From positions 698,853-762,852 of the forward strand of contig BCHS01000001.1 of NCBI GenBank assembly GCA_039545275.1: a DNA stretch of 64,000 nt, in the 5' to 3' direction. Made by a program: the position numbers and the translations under genes. Positions 44,593-54,504 of this stretch are shown in pieces; the stretch's first letter is position 1, and every line of letters starts with the position of its first letter. Source of the stretch: Pseudomicrostroma phylloplanum. Lineage: Eukaryota > Basidiomycota > Exobasidiomycetes > Microstromatales. Below the pieces are notes generated by a model, which did not search any database, was not told the DNA's origin, and saw nothing but the letters and a program-made list of their open reading frames with translations.

Positions 44593-45241
44593 ACCCTTCG
44601 AACGAGGTGCTTGCTTTTCATGCCTTTGCCTGTATGTTCCCAGCTTGGATTGCCCACTGCTGCTCTACCAATTGTACAAAAACCTTACGTTGTCACTCTG
44701 ACTTCCTGACTGCCTCACTGTCGTCTGAGCGATAGGCTACCTGGCTTTGAGGAGTTCGAGGTGAGGCGAGGTGAGGCATGGCGTGGGAGGGCGCTGCACG
44801 CGAGGCGCCATCTCCGATGCGAAGATCCGAGGCTCAATTTCGATTTTTACTCTTGCAGGTTTGACCCCGGGCCCTAGGCTACCTTGGACCCGTAGCTCAT
44901 TCTCGCATTGTCCCTTATCCTTTCCCTGCTACATTGCCGTCCACTGCAACAGTCTCTAGTTTCTAATCTGTCCCCTCTTGCTGTTCACCTCGCTTCGCAC
45001 ACGCTCGAATTGGGACGTTTCTCCGGGGCAGCCTGCTGGGAGCGCCAAGCCTACGCTCGATCTGCAGCCGATAGGTCTTCCTTTAGCCTCGCCGCTCTCT
45101 CGCAGCGAGACATTGCATCGCTCAAGCAGATCTAGGTTGCCCTGAGCTCGACCGGAATCACACATCCTCAAGAAAACAAAGGCATAAGGGATACTGAAGC
45201 TGGCGCAGCGACTGCTCTCAAACCCCTCCTCGGTCCCCATC
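44593..45241. promoter_or_regulatory. La 3' region and SPE2 promoter/leader
   Basis: These 649 bases separate two genes on the same strand. A short upstream ORF (ATG 44778, 28 codons to a TGA near 44864) could lie in the SPE2 leader if transcription starts early, but I cannot tell where the transcript begins. No other gene is seen. Confidence 0.35.
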
Positions 45242-46919
45242 ATGGTTGCGACAACAGATCCCGTCTCTAGCTCCAGCGAGCGAGCCTTCCTCTCTAAGGG
45301 TCTCGACTCCACCGACCTAGCGGTCTGCCGCCAAGATGCGGCAGGAGCCGAAGCCGGCCCTTCCCAACTCCCCGATAGCGATTCCGATCCTTCTTCCTCC
45401 TCCGCCTCCTCTTCTACTTCGAAATGCGCTGCCGCTTCCAGTCTGATGGCCTCAGTAGCCACTACTGCGACAGAGGTAGAGCCGCAAGGACCCTTTGAAG
45501 GCCCAGAGAAGCTCCTCGAGCTCTGGTTCGCCGACTCGCCCGAGCTACTCCCACGACAGGCTCTCAGGAGCTCCTTCACAATTCTGCAGGATGCAAACGG
45601 CGAGGCTGTGAGAGGGGTCAGGGCGCCGGAGAGGGTGGGCCTGAGAGCGGTGCCGCGACAATTGTGGGAGGAGATGCTGGATCTGGTCAAGTGTAAGGTT
45701 TTGAGCGTGATCGAGGGGCAGGACGTGGATGCATACCTACTCAGGTGAGTCGCTACAGGGAGGAGACAAGAGACGCTTCGTGTGCTCAATGCTGCTGCAT
45801 CCCCGTGGTTCCTGCTCTTCTAGCGAATCCTCGATGTTCGTATTCCCTCACAAGATCATCCTGAAGACATGTGGGACAACAACCCTGCTACTAGGGCTCA
45901 GACGGTTGCTCGAACTAGCCAAGTGCTCTCTGACTGGCCAACCGAGCTTCGAAGTACCTGCCATATCACCCGACACAGTCTGCAGGGACCTAGGCAGCAT
46001 GGTCCGCCAATGCTTCTACAGCCGCAAGAGCTTCATGTTCCCCGAGCGGCAAAAGGGTCCTCACAAGGACTGGATGCTCGAGGTACAGCTGCTCGAGGCC
46101 TTCTTCGTAGACGGCTCTGCGTACACTGTGGGCAAGATGAACGGTGATCACTGGTTGCTATTCATGTGCTGCCCAGGAGACGAGGAACGCACCAGCCGCT
46201 TCTCTCCTGCCATCGACTCTGCAGAGCGGCCCCTCCAGCTACCGCTCGCGACATCGGTGGACGCGGCCAACGATCAGACACTAGAGATCCTCATGACCCA
46301 TCTGTCTCCATCGTCCTGCGCTGCCTTTGAGTTCCCAGAGGACATGAGTCTGCCGGCGCAGCCCGACTCGGACAAGCCTCTGGACCGAGGACATCTCCTC
46401 GCATTGGACTTGTCCGAGAAGCTTGGTCTAGCTACTCTGTTCCCAAACACACAACTAGATGCCTTTGCCTTTGATCCTTGTGGGTACTCGGCCAACGCTG
46501 TGATACCCGCTAGCTCCCAAACGACGTCTGGCTACTGGACGATCCATGTCACCCCCGAGGCAGACTCTAGCTACGCCAGCTTTGAGTCCAATGTGGCTCT
46601 GCGGAGAGCCAGTGGCCGGACTGACGAGGAGGAGGCAGACGCAAGCGGCAAGAACGGCAATCTTGCTCCTCGCGACCTCCCCGCCTTGATCAAGCAGGTG
46701 GTAGACATCTTCCAACCGGGCAAGATGAGTATCACCCTCTTCACCTCTTCACGGCGCGGCGAGGAGTCTTCTGTCACGGGCGTAGACGATGCCAGCCTAC
46801 TCCACTCGTTGAGGCTGCCTGGCTACACGCGGCGAGATAGAATTGCGTATGAATTCGAGAGCTACGATTTGGTCTTCTGCCACTTTGAGACGATCTCGAG
46901 GAAGGCGGAGAGGTCGTAG
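45242..46919 (+). CDS. SPE2: S-adenosylmethionine decarboxylase proenzyme
   Basis: Makes decarboxylated S-adenosylmethionine, the aminopropyl donor for spermidine and spermine. Two exons (45242-45744, 45824-46919) give 532 residues. The splice creates the self-cleavage site: exon 1 ends AYLL plus AG and exon 2 completes SESSMFVF, so cleavage falls between Glu169 and Ser170, and Ser170 becomes the pyruvoyl cofactor. The catalytic Cys of KTCGTTTLL is at 184, the same 14-residue spacing as in the human enzyme. Later blocks FDPCGYSANAV and YWTIHVTPEADSSYASFE carry the conserved Ser and His that drive processing. The N-terminus is about 100 residues longer than the human enzyme and Ser/Ala/Asp-rich; FEGPEKLLELWF at about 82-93 begins the conserved fold. 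Confidence 0.95.
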
Positions 46920-47604
46920 GACAGCTAGGATGGGCTGGACTGAGGATTGCACAGCATAGATACTCGACCCCACATACATCATCTCATTCTTTCAATCGCG
47001 TGACTTTGTCAACGATGTTACCTGCTTGTCACTGATCATCTGTCTGGCCTGTCTGGCCATGTATGTGTACGTGTATGCTGCATGGCGTGTGTGCTTCTCC
47101 AGATGTTTATCGGCGCCTCGCGCGCTTCGACTTTTGCCGTGTTGCTGCCTGTCTGCCTGTCCACCCGCCTCCGCTTGCCTGCTTGCGCCTGCCTGGGTCC
47201 CCCACTCACGCCTCGCGCCTCACGCCTCCCGCACGGAAGCAAGCAAGCAAGCACTGGGCACCTTGCTTTTGCCCATCAGCCGCTCATTCTCATCTTGTCA
47301 AGTACAGTCATCTCTTCCTCCACCTCCTCGTATTCGGTAACAACCACAGGCAGCGGCTGACCTGCGGGCCTCGACCACAGAGCTCACCCTCGCTCGCTGA
47401 GCTCCTCGAGACCATCCCGTCCGACTGCCACTCGCGCCGCATCGTCCGCTACATCGTCTCCCCTCCGCCTTCCTATGTCAACGCTACTTTGAACACTACT
47501 GGAACAAGTCTGAGACCTACTTTGGCGGATCAGTCTTGGATCCCTCAGGCCATAGGTCTAGTCCGAGGCTGTCGCGACCAGCTCTCTGATCAAAAGCTTC
47601 AGCC
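46920..47604. promoter_or_regulatory. SPE2 3' region and ADA3 promoter/leader
   Basis: These 685 bases lie between two plus-strand genes. From about 47130 the sequence is pyrimidine- and C-rich with short direct repeats (CCTGCCTGTC, GCAAGCAAGCAAGCA at 47232-47246). Open frames here overlap each other and have no domain. No gene is supported. Confidence 0.4.
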
Positions 47605-50349
47605 ATGGCTCCTCCTTCGAGACAGGCATCCCCATTGAGTCTCGGCAGCCTCTCCTCCCTCCTCGCTTCAAGCCTGTCCTCCAACGATGCTGTCCCTTCT
47701 CTCACGGACCTCAACGAGCTGGCAAAGACCCTTCGGACATACAAGTCTGAGCTCACCGACAGGAGCTCCAGGATAGATCGCGAGAATGCGAGAGTCTCGG
47801 CATACGGAGCAAGTGCTAGCGGGAGTGGGAGTAGCAGCGGGAGCAGAGCAAGAGGACAGATGTTGTCCAAGTCTACCGATAGCGTTCTCCCGTCGGACTC
47901 GAGCAAGGGGAAAGGATCGCCTGCTCCTGGGACGATCGAAAGTCAGAGACCTTTGACTGCAACACGGAGACAATCGGGCTCGGCAGCAACCCGCTCAAAG
48001 GCTCCTACCCCGATCGCTACCACTCCTCCCCCGTCCGCGTCCATCGCCAGCTCTGCTCGGGGCAAGAGCAAAGAGCCTACCGTCTCTGCTTCGAGCAGCA
48101 AAGGCAAAGCCGTTGAGAAGCTACCCTCTGCTGGCCAAGCAAGTGGAGGCAGCCCGGTGAACTCACCTTCTCCCGCTGCCTCTGTCACTTCCGCCAATAT
48201 CCCTCGGCCAAGCGTTGTCAAGATCAAGCGGGAGAGGGATCGCAGTGCAAGTCTACTGGACGACGTACAGGCCAGTACCTCTACTCAGACTCTCGCTGGG
48301 GATGATCTGGATGACGACGCTCCGCCGAGTGGACCAGGAAGGACATATGCCAAGAACAAAAGGATGAGAAGGTCTGGCAGTAACCGGCAAGAGTCTGCGC
48401 TTCGTGACACGGATGATGAGCATGACGGAGATGACCGCAAGAGGGCAATCCATGTTCGCAGCCCTTCACTCGGGTCGCCCTCTAGACATACACCCGCCGC
48501 GCCCTCTCAGACGAACGGGACTCCGAGCGCAGGTCAGAGGAGCTCAGGCCGTCCATTAGGGATTCGATTGAAGTTGAATCCGCAACAGGCGCCTAGCGGC
48601 ATCACAGCTCTAGGCTCTGCGCATCAACCTACTGGCCTTCGCCCAGGAAGCCATGCCGCCAATGGGGGGCCTGATGGCTCTGGCTTCATCTGGACCTTGC
48701 CAGAGGAACCAGCTGCGCTCATCCCCCCACCTCCAGTGTCTCGCCCGCCCAAGGCGTATCCCATCCGGCCAGATGATGTCGACGAAGACTTCACAGCGAT
48801 GGACTGGAAGGAGCGGGAGCGCCAGAGAGATCGGGAAGAGACGTACACGGCCAACGCCTCTGCTTCCGCTAGTCCTGCGCCGGGTCAGACTCACCTGCAC
48901 AAGGAAATACCAGGTGCAGCGATCAGCGCTGCTGCTGCGAATCGCGTTCGTAGTCAAAATCAACAGCAGGTGACCTACCTGGCTTTTCAGGCCTACGTCG
49001 ATGGCTGGTTCAAGTCGCTTACAGAGGAGGATGTTGCTTGGCTGGGCAGGCAAGAGGATGATGACGAACCCTTTCAGATTCCGGATATTGGGAGACACTA
49101 CAAGGAGGTGTGGGAAGAAGAAGACGCCAATGGGGGCAGTGCTGCCTCGCTGTATGGAGCGCCGGATATGGGGAGCCGCAATGGCGCCCTCCACAAGCCC
49201 AAGCCTACTAGAGTTGGGCCATTCGATCCGCGACAGCTGGCTGATGAACACGCATTTGGCACTTCGGCGATGGAAGCCAAGGGTGGACCGCTAACGGAGC
49301 GGGTACTGTCGCTCGTACTTCCGACTGCACCTGACCACGGCCACTCCTCGGAGGGCCAACAGCAAGCGAATGGAGGTGGAGAGCAGCAACAGCAGCCGCA
49401 ACCTCCACAGGTCAATGGATCAGCCTCTACTTCCACTACTGCCCCTTCAACTATCAACGGACCCGCCTCCCACAGCGAAATCCCCAGCTTCTCCCTCCCC
49501 CCACCCCATACCCAGAACATGGCCCAGTACGAAGAGCGTCTCAAGGCCGAGCTCCGCTTCCTCGACATCCTCGGCGCCGACGAAGAAGTGGACTGGTCCA
49601 ACCGTCAAGACGACGAAATCTCCGCCACGCTCCGTAAAGTCCAGGTGCTCCTGGGGAAACAGACGAAGATTAACTCGGCGCGCAAGATGCGATTGAAGGA
49701 GTTGGCCGAGGGGAGACTGGCGTACCAGGATTATCTCAGCTGTTTAACCAATGTGGAAAAGGTTATCGAGCAAGGCTGGTACAAGCGCCAGAGCCTTCTC
49801 AAGAAATTTGTCAGCAAGAAGAAGGGATCCGCAAAAGCGTCTGGCTCCGGGTCTGCCTCTGGGTCTGGGTCGGGTTCTGGAACGGGTGGGACCGCAAGGA
49901 CGGCTGCTTTGCCGGTGCTCAACGAGCACAACACCCGCTCTGGCACACCTTCGTCTGCCAAGGATGGCGCATCGGCCCTGAATGCTGCAGCGGCTCTCAT
50001 GGCCAGCGTCGCCGGCGGGGGCGATCCCTCCAATACCTCTGGCGTCCCCACACCTCTAGGCGGCACCAACAACCCCTCCTCTCCCGCCCCCGCTCTCACC
50101 AGCGGCAACCCCGATCTCTCAACAAGCGACTTCCCAACCCCAGCCGACCCATACGCAGCATACAACGCCCTCGCCCTCAATCGCCTCGGCGTACCACCTT
50201 TACCACCCGCGCTCGTAGAGGCGATGCGATCTAGAGAGATGCTAAAGAGGGCGCTGGAGCCCATTTTCCCCGCTGAAGTGAAGTGCGTGCCCAGGAGGAG
50301 CGTTTATGAGGGATTGGAGATTGGGAGGGTGGAGATGGAGGAGGAATAG
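47605..50349 (+). CDS. NGG1: Transcriptional adaptor 3 (SAGA/ADA subunit)
   Basis: A subunit of the Gcn5 histone acetyltransferase module of SAGA and ADA, where it bridges Ada2/Gcn5 to the rest of the complex. A single exon of 914 residues. The N-terminus (about 10-60) has paired helices (SLSSLLASSLSS, LNELAKTLRTYKSEL). A basic, disordered region follows. The middle has PKAYPIRPDDVDEDFTAMDW (about 380-400). The ADA3 C-terminal domain lies at about 640-735: LKAELRFLDILGADEEVDW, RQDDEISATLRKVQVLL, INSARKMRLKELAEGRLAY and a closing basic KRQSLLKKFVSKKK. The next 180 residues are a Ser/Gly/Pro-rich tail ending in a helix. The ATG at 47605 has a good context (gccATGG). Confidence 0.9.
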   Translation: MAPPSRQASPLSLGSLSSLLASSLSSNDAVPSLTDLNELAKTLRTYKSELTDRSSRIDRENARVSAYGASASGSGSSSGSRARGQMLSKSTDSVLPSDSSKGKGSPAPGTIESQRPLTATRRQSGSAATRSKAPTPIATTPPPSASIASSARGKSKEPTVSASSSKGKAVEKLPSAGQASGGSPVNSPSPAASVTSANIPRPSVVKIKRERDRSASLLDDVQASTSTQTLAGDDLDDDAPPSGPGRTYAKNKRMRRSGSNRQESALRDTDDEHDGDDRKRAIHVRSPSLGSPSRHTPAAPSQTNGTPSAGQRSSGRPLGIRLKLNPQQAPSGITALGSAHQPTGLRPGSHAANGGPDGSGFIWTLPEEPAALIPPPPVSRPPKAYPIRPDDVDEDFTAMDWKERERQRDREETYTANASASASPAPGQTHLHKEIPGAAISAAAANRVRSQNQQQVTYLAFQAYVDGWFKSLTEEDVAWLGRQEDDDEPFQIPDIGRHYKEVWEEEDANGGSAASLYGAPDMGSRNGALHKPKPTRVGPFDPRQLADEHAFGTSAMEAKGGPLTERVLSLVLPTAPDHGHSSEGQQQANGGGEQQQQPQPPQVNGSASTSTTAPSTINGPASHSEIPSFSLPPPHTQNMAQYEERLKAELRFLDILGADEEVDWSNRQDDEISATLRKVQVLLGKQTKINSARKMRLKELAEGRLAYQDYLSCLTNVEKVIEQGWYKRQSLLKKFVSKKKGSAKASGSGSASGSGSGSGTGGTARTAALPVLNEHNTRSGTPSSAKDGASALNAAAALMASVAGGGDPSNTSGVPTPLGGTNNPSSPAPALTSGNPDLSTSDFPTPADPYAAYNALALNRLGVPPLPPALVEAMRSREMLKRALEPIFPAEVKCVPRRSVYEGLEIGRVEMEEE

Positions 50350-50747
50350 CTCGAGGAAGAGGAAGGAGTGGAAGTGGAGAGGGAAAGAGAGAAGAGGGAA
50401 AGAGAGAAGAGGGAAGAGGGAAGAGGGAAGAGGGAAGAGGGAAGAGGGAAGAGGGAAACCTTGGCGATGTGAATCGCCTGTCGCCCTCTGCGTCTGTCTG
50501 TCGATCGATCCTCTATCCAAGCATGATCATACTACGCCAATACTACACCAGTGTACCGCAGGGGGCTAAGATCATGTCAACGCCTCTCTCTTTCTCTCTC
50601 TGATCGATATCGCGATGAGCCCCTCTCTCAGCTGACCAACGGGAGGGAAAGAATGTTCCGATTCTGGATCCGTGGGTCTTGGTTGTGATACAAAATGAGC
50701 GCATCCCTCTTTCCTCTGCTTCGACCGCCAAGAGCGGTAGGAAACGT
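50350..50747. other. Convergent 3' region between ADA3 and the PDI-like gene
   Basis: These 398 bases hold the ADA3 3' end, a purine-rich heptamer array (listed separately) and the 3' end of the minus-strand thioredoxin-fold gene. No gene is seen. Confidence 0.4.
50407..50455 (+). repeat. AAGAGGG heptanucleotide microsatellite
   Basis: Seven exact copies of the heptamer AAGAGGG, flanked upstream by imperfect GAGAGGGAAAGAGAGAAG units from about 50377. It starts about 57 bases after the ADA3 stop, so it is in the 3' untranslated region. The strand is strictly purine, so it would form a GA-rich tract in RNA. Confidence 0.9.
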
Positions 50748-51535
50748 CTATGCAGCCCCAGCAGCAGCGACACCAGCAGCGCCGGCGGCAGCAGCAGCAC
50801 CGACTTTTGCCTCTTTTTGCTTGCGATAGTCGCTTGCCCGGGCAGTGGTGAAGCTCATTAGGTCCTCGAAGGATCGGTCGCCCTCTGATACGTGCGTGGG
50901 AAGGATGCGGATAGGAGGAGGAGGGGGGAAGAGGAAGGAGAGTCAGTCCATTGTCATGAGCAGACGTCTCTGAATAAGTGAGCGCGATACGCACTGTACT
51001 TTTCCACTAGCTGGCCGTCCCTGTATAGGAAGAGGGAGGGGTATCCAGTGATCTTCTGCGAGTCGCACACGTCTACAAACCACGCAACCAGGTGATCAAG
51101 AGGAGGAAGTACATCAATCAGCACCTCCCTCCACACCCTGTACACTCGCCCCTCCTCCCCTAACTCACCACCCGAACTAGCACAATTCACCCTCTTGATC
51201 CTAAACCCCTCTTCAGCCCAATGTTCCTGAATCTCTGCCAAGTTCTTGAAAGTAGGAGCAAACTTCTTGCAATGACCACACCAGGGAGAGTAGAATTCGA
51301 CGAGAGTTAGGTCGGTATTGATGCCGGATTGGAAGGTGTTGGCGGTGAGGGTGATCATGTGTTCGCCTCCGTCTAAGTCGGATGCGCGGGGGGAGGGCTT
51401 GGTGGGGGAGGAGAGGACGGGGTTGATGATGAGGAAGAGGATGAGGGAGCTGGACAGGAGGAGGAGGGAGAAGAGGGAGGGGAGGAAGGGGAGCATGCTT
51501 GGTATCCTCGAGCTGGACGATGTGGATGTGCGCAT
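50748..51535 (-). CDS. Membrane-anchored thioredoxin-fold protein (PDI family)
   Basis: Likely a small thiol oxidoreductase of the secretory pathway. Three exons (51535-51178, 51072-50995, 50884-50748) give 573 bases and 190 residues. A hydrophobic segment at about 14-42 (LLLLSSSLILFLIINPVL) acts as signal peptide or membrane anchor. A single thioredoxin domain follows, with LVEFYSPWCGHCKKFAPTF (active site C86 and C89). The splice joins give RVNCANVCDSQKITGYPSLF with the cis-proline loop, and VEKYKGDRSFEDLMSF, both standard for PDI domains, which confirms the model. The C-terminus is a short Lys- then Ala/Gly-rich tail without a KDEL-type signal, so retention may rely on the N-terminal anchor. 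It resembles the one-domain, TMX-like PDIs; the substrate is unknown. Confidence 0.85.
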
Positions 51536-53068
51536 GGTGGAGGCGGGGTGGGCCTGAATGGTGAGTGTTGCTGCGCAGACGGAGACGCAAGGAGATTGAT
51601 CGGCAAAGGCTCGGAGGTCTTGGAGTGCTCGTTGACGTCTCTGTTTCCAGTGACGAAGCTGCGTCGATGTGAGAGGTATGCGATGGCACAAGGTGGCAAG
51701 TAAGACGATAGGTACCTTCGGGGATCGCGACGGAGAATAACACACACACGAGCGCAATGGAGCAACCGATCACTCCGCTCCGCTCTCCTCTCCTCTCCTC
51801 TCCACGTCCATGTCCATCTCCCTCGCGTTCCGTTCCGTTCCGGTGTAATTTCGCTCCCTCGCCCTCGCTTCCGCACAAGCCCCGCTGCTGTGAGATGCGC
51901 GGCTGGCTGGCTGGTACGGTGGACAGGAGCAGCCAGACCAGCTTCGGGCAAGCGGCAAGCGGGTGGTGCGAGGGTGGACCCTCTAGGTCAGTGCCATTCA
52001 CTGACTGTCACAGTCAATGGGTCTGAGTGCCAATCGTTGCGCTTTGCTGCTCGCGGTAGTGCCGGCCAAGGGGGAGAGCCGAGAGTGGTCACTGCTGCTG
52101 GTGCTGCTCCTCGTCGTCGTCGTCGCCGGCTGTGATGATGATGATGGTTGTCCTGCAGCGCTGCTGACCGTGTGGTGAGATGGTCTGTGCCTGTGCCCCT
52201 GGTGATTGGTGGGTGAGGCACGACGTAGCTCAGATGGACTCTACGTCTAGGCCGACTGAGGCGGGACCGTGAGGCCCCTCAGGGTGGTCCGTGTGTGTGT
52301 GTCTGGAAAGGGGCCGCACAAGGCGGGGAGACAGTCTGAATGCAGTCGAGGCGCAGTGGTGGTCACAAGACGCACCGATAATGCACTTGGCCCATGCGCA
52401 GTCTGTTGCTCTTTGCCCTTGCCTTTTTGCCTTTTACCCCACACTCGCCTCTAACCCCGCACACACGCTCACACACAATCACACACAGCCAATGCCCTAC
52501 ACTGCACTGCACCAGAGGGGGACTCACACACACACACCCACCCACTCCATCCCCACGCCAACCAGCACGGCATCTCACCCCCGATCAAAAGCTGGGGTAG
52601 ACGCTCAAGCTCACACTCGTCTGAAAGCGGACAAGGGACACGTCGTGTGAGGGGCAACAGCTGCTGCTGCCAGCCAGGGGGTCAATCGCCGAAGGGCCTT
52701 CCGTGGTCTGGTCTGGTCTTGCCCTGCCTTGCCCTGCGTTGCCTGCTGCTGCTGCTGCTGCTGTCCACTGCCACTGCCACTGCCACTTTGCTGCTTACCC
52801 CGCTTGGCTGCCGGACACTTTGCAGCCGAGGCCAGGACGCACAGACGCCCCGTCGCATCATCCCTTGTCCCACCCCCGCCCTCGTTGCTCTCACCCCCTC
52901 ACCCCAGCCAGGGCACTCCCTCCTCTACATAAGGCAGGCACCCTTCAGCCCCACTAACGCCTTTCCCTCTTCTTTCCTCACTTCTTCATTGAGGTACCCA
53001 ACTAACCCACCACTTTCCACACCGTTTCACCAAACAAACCCCCCAACCAAAGCAAACAATAAGACAAG
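51536..53068. promoter_or_regulatory. Divergent 1.5-kb region between the PDI-like gene and a 341-residue orphan
   Basis: A low-complexity region between opposed start codons. It contains CTCTCCTCTCC runs (near 51780), GTGTGTGTGTG near 52290, CACACACACACC near 52530, seven CTG units at 52743-52763 and three CCACTG units right after. For the plus gene, CTACATAAGG at about 52925 is a possible TATA-like element some 140 bases before the ATG. The leader just before 53069 is A/C-rich (CAAACAATAAGACAAG). No gene is supported; frames here are repeat-driven. Confidence 0.45.
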
Positions 53069-54504
53069 ATGGGAAAGAAGAACAAGAACAGCCAGGTCGC
53101 CGCCGTTGAGGCTCCTGTCCGAGCAGTAAGTCGTCGCTCTACCTCCATCGTCGCTGCTCAGTCTTCACTTCGGCCTTGCTGACCGTCCACTCGCCTCCTT
53201 CCTGCCTACCTCCCCTTCTGCTACGCCTTCCCCTCACCCTTTCTGCACACCACTACTGCACACCACCCTCACCTCACCTCACCTCACCTCACCTCACCTC
53301 CACTCACAGGGACCTCAAGGCGGCATCCTCTTCGAAGCCTCTGAGCAGGTACTCGACAACACCCTCGAGCAGACCAGGCTCGGACACGTAAGCAAGCCCT
53401 GGTCTCGACATGCATGGGAGAGGGCCATCCCCTGGGTACTCTCCCAGCGACAGAAGCTCGAAGGAGTAGGTGGTTGGTCTCACGGACAGACCCAGAGGGT
53501 AAGTAGCTGTGTAGAAGGTGTCGATGGATGCCAGGCTTTATCTCGGCTTGTAGGCTGGTCCATACCTCGACATCACCGTCGACATCACACTGACGTTTAA
53601 CGACACCATTACCTCACGCTCCACAGACTGAGCTCTTTGTCCTCAAGAGGCTCGCACCAAGTGGTGTCTATACCGAGGGTGAGTGAATGACACATGTCAA
53701 CCCGCTTCACCGCTCCTTGCCACAGACCACACGACTGACCATCCATCCATCCACTCTACCATCCTCCTCTTCCTAGACGGCTACCTCTACGTCCCCATCC
53801 CCAAGAAGATGATCGACTTCATGCGGACTGCGCGGAAGAACAACGCCGCCGACAACGACGACGAGGAGAACGAAGACGAGTCCAATGAAAAGAAGAAGGC
53901 TCCATCTAAGATCTCCAAGAAGCGAGAGGCCAGGTACCACTACGACATGAGCGACCCCAACGTCTGGAAGATCAAGATCGACGGTGCCGACAGTGAGGAG
54001 CCAGGCAAGGTACCCAACGTCCAGGTCGATGTCTCCGAGCCCCTCGAGAACATCTTCAACCTCGTCCAGTGCCTCCAGCCTGGTCTCCTCCGCCTCTTTT
54101 CCTGGAGGGAGAATGTCATCCAGCAGGGTACCCACGAGATCGACGTCCGTGAGGACGCTGAGCCCCCCACCGCTAGGCACCGAGCCATGATTGCCGAGTC
54201 CGAGTCTTACACTCGAGTACTCCCTCCCGCCTACTGGTTCAAGCGAAACCGCGACGAACTCTCCAGGATCCTCGGCGAAGGCTTCGAGCCCACCTTGAAG
54301 GCGGCCGAAGACGAGGACCGAAGCACCACTAGGACCATCAAGTCCGTCGAGGAAAAGGTCTGGGAAGAAGTCATCAAGGTCCAGGAGAAGGCCGTCAGAA
54401 AGACGCAGAAGAAGAAGAACACCACCAAGAGCAACAAGGCCGCCGCCGCCGCCGTTGCCCCCGCCGAAGAGCACATTGCCTCTCCGGTCGCCTCTGCCGC
54501 CTAG
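53069..54504 (+). CDS. Uncharacterised 341-residue protein
   Basis: Four exons fit: 53069-53125, 53310-53498, 53627-53678 and 53777-54504 (1026 bases, 341 residues). The protein starts MGKKNKNSQVAAVEAPVRA. Next comes a conserved-looking part rich in Trp and His (about 20-85: GGILFEASEQVLDNTLEQTR, HAWERAIPWVLSQRQKLEG). Then come LYVPIPKKMIDFMRTARKN, an acidic/Lys linker, YDMSDPNVWKIKIDG and a long helical region (VFNLVQCLQP-like, then LFSWRENVI). The C-terminus is Lys/Ala-rich. I recognise no family. An A/C-rich leader, a possible TATA element and steady use of C-ending codons suggest good expression (inference). All introns have GTAAGT or GTGAGT donors; the first is unusually long at 184 bases and holds a CTCAC array. 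Confidence 0.75.
53268..53297 (+). repeat. CTCAC pentanucleotide array in an intron
   Basis: Six exact CTCAC units inside intron 1 of the 341-residue gene, ending 12 bases before the CAG acceptor at 53309. The array may supply the pyrimidine-rich stretch and CTCAC-like branch sites. Similar units (CCTCACC) continue on both sides. Confidence 0.9.

Noticed and set aside
52228..52242. GTAGCTCAGATGG, matching a tRNA A box
   Set aside because: No B box (GGTTCGANNCC) or acceptor-stem pairing is found in the following 100 bases.
53773..54474. 233-codon minus-strand frame opposite the 341-residue gene
   Set aside because: The plus strand has good splice sites and a coherent protein; the minus product is a Leu/Gly/Asp-rich mirror of C-ending codons.
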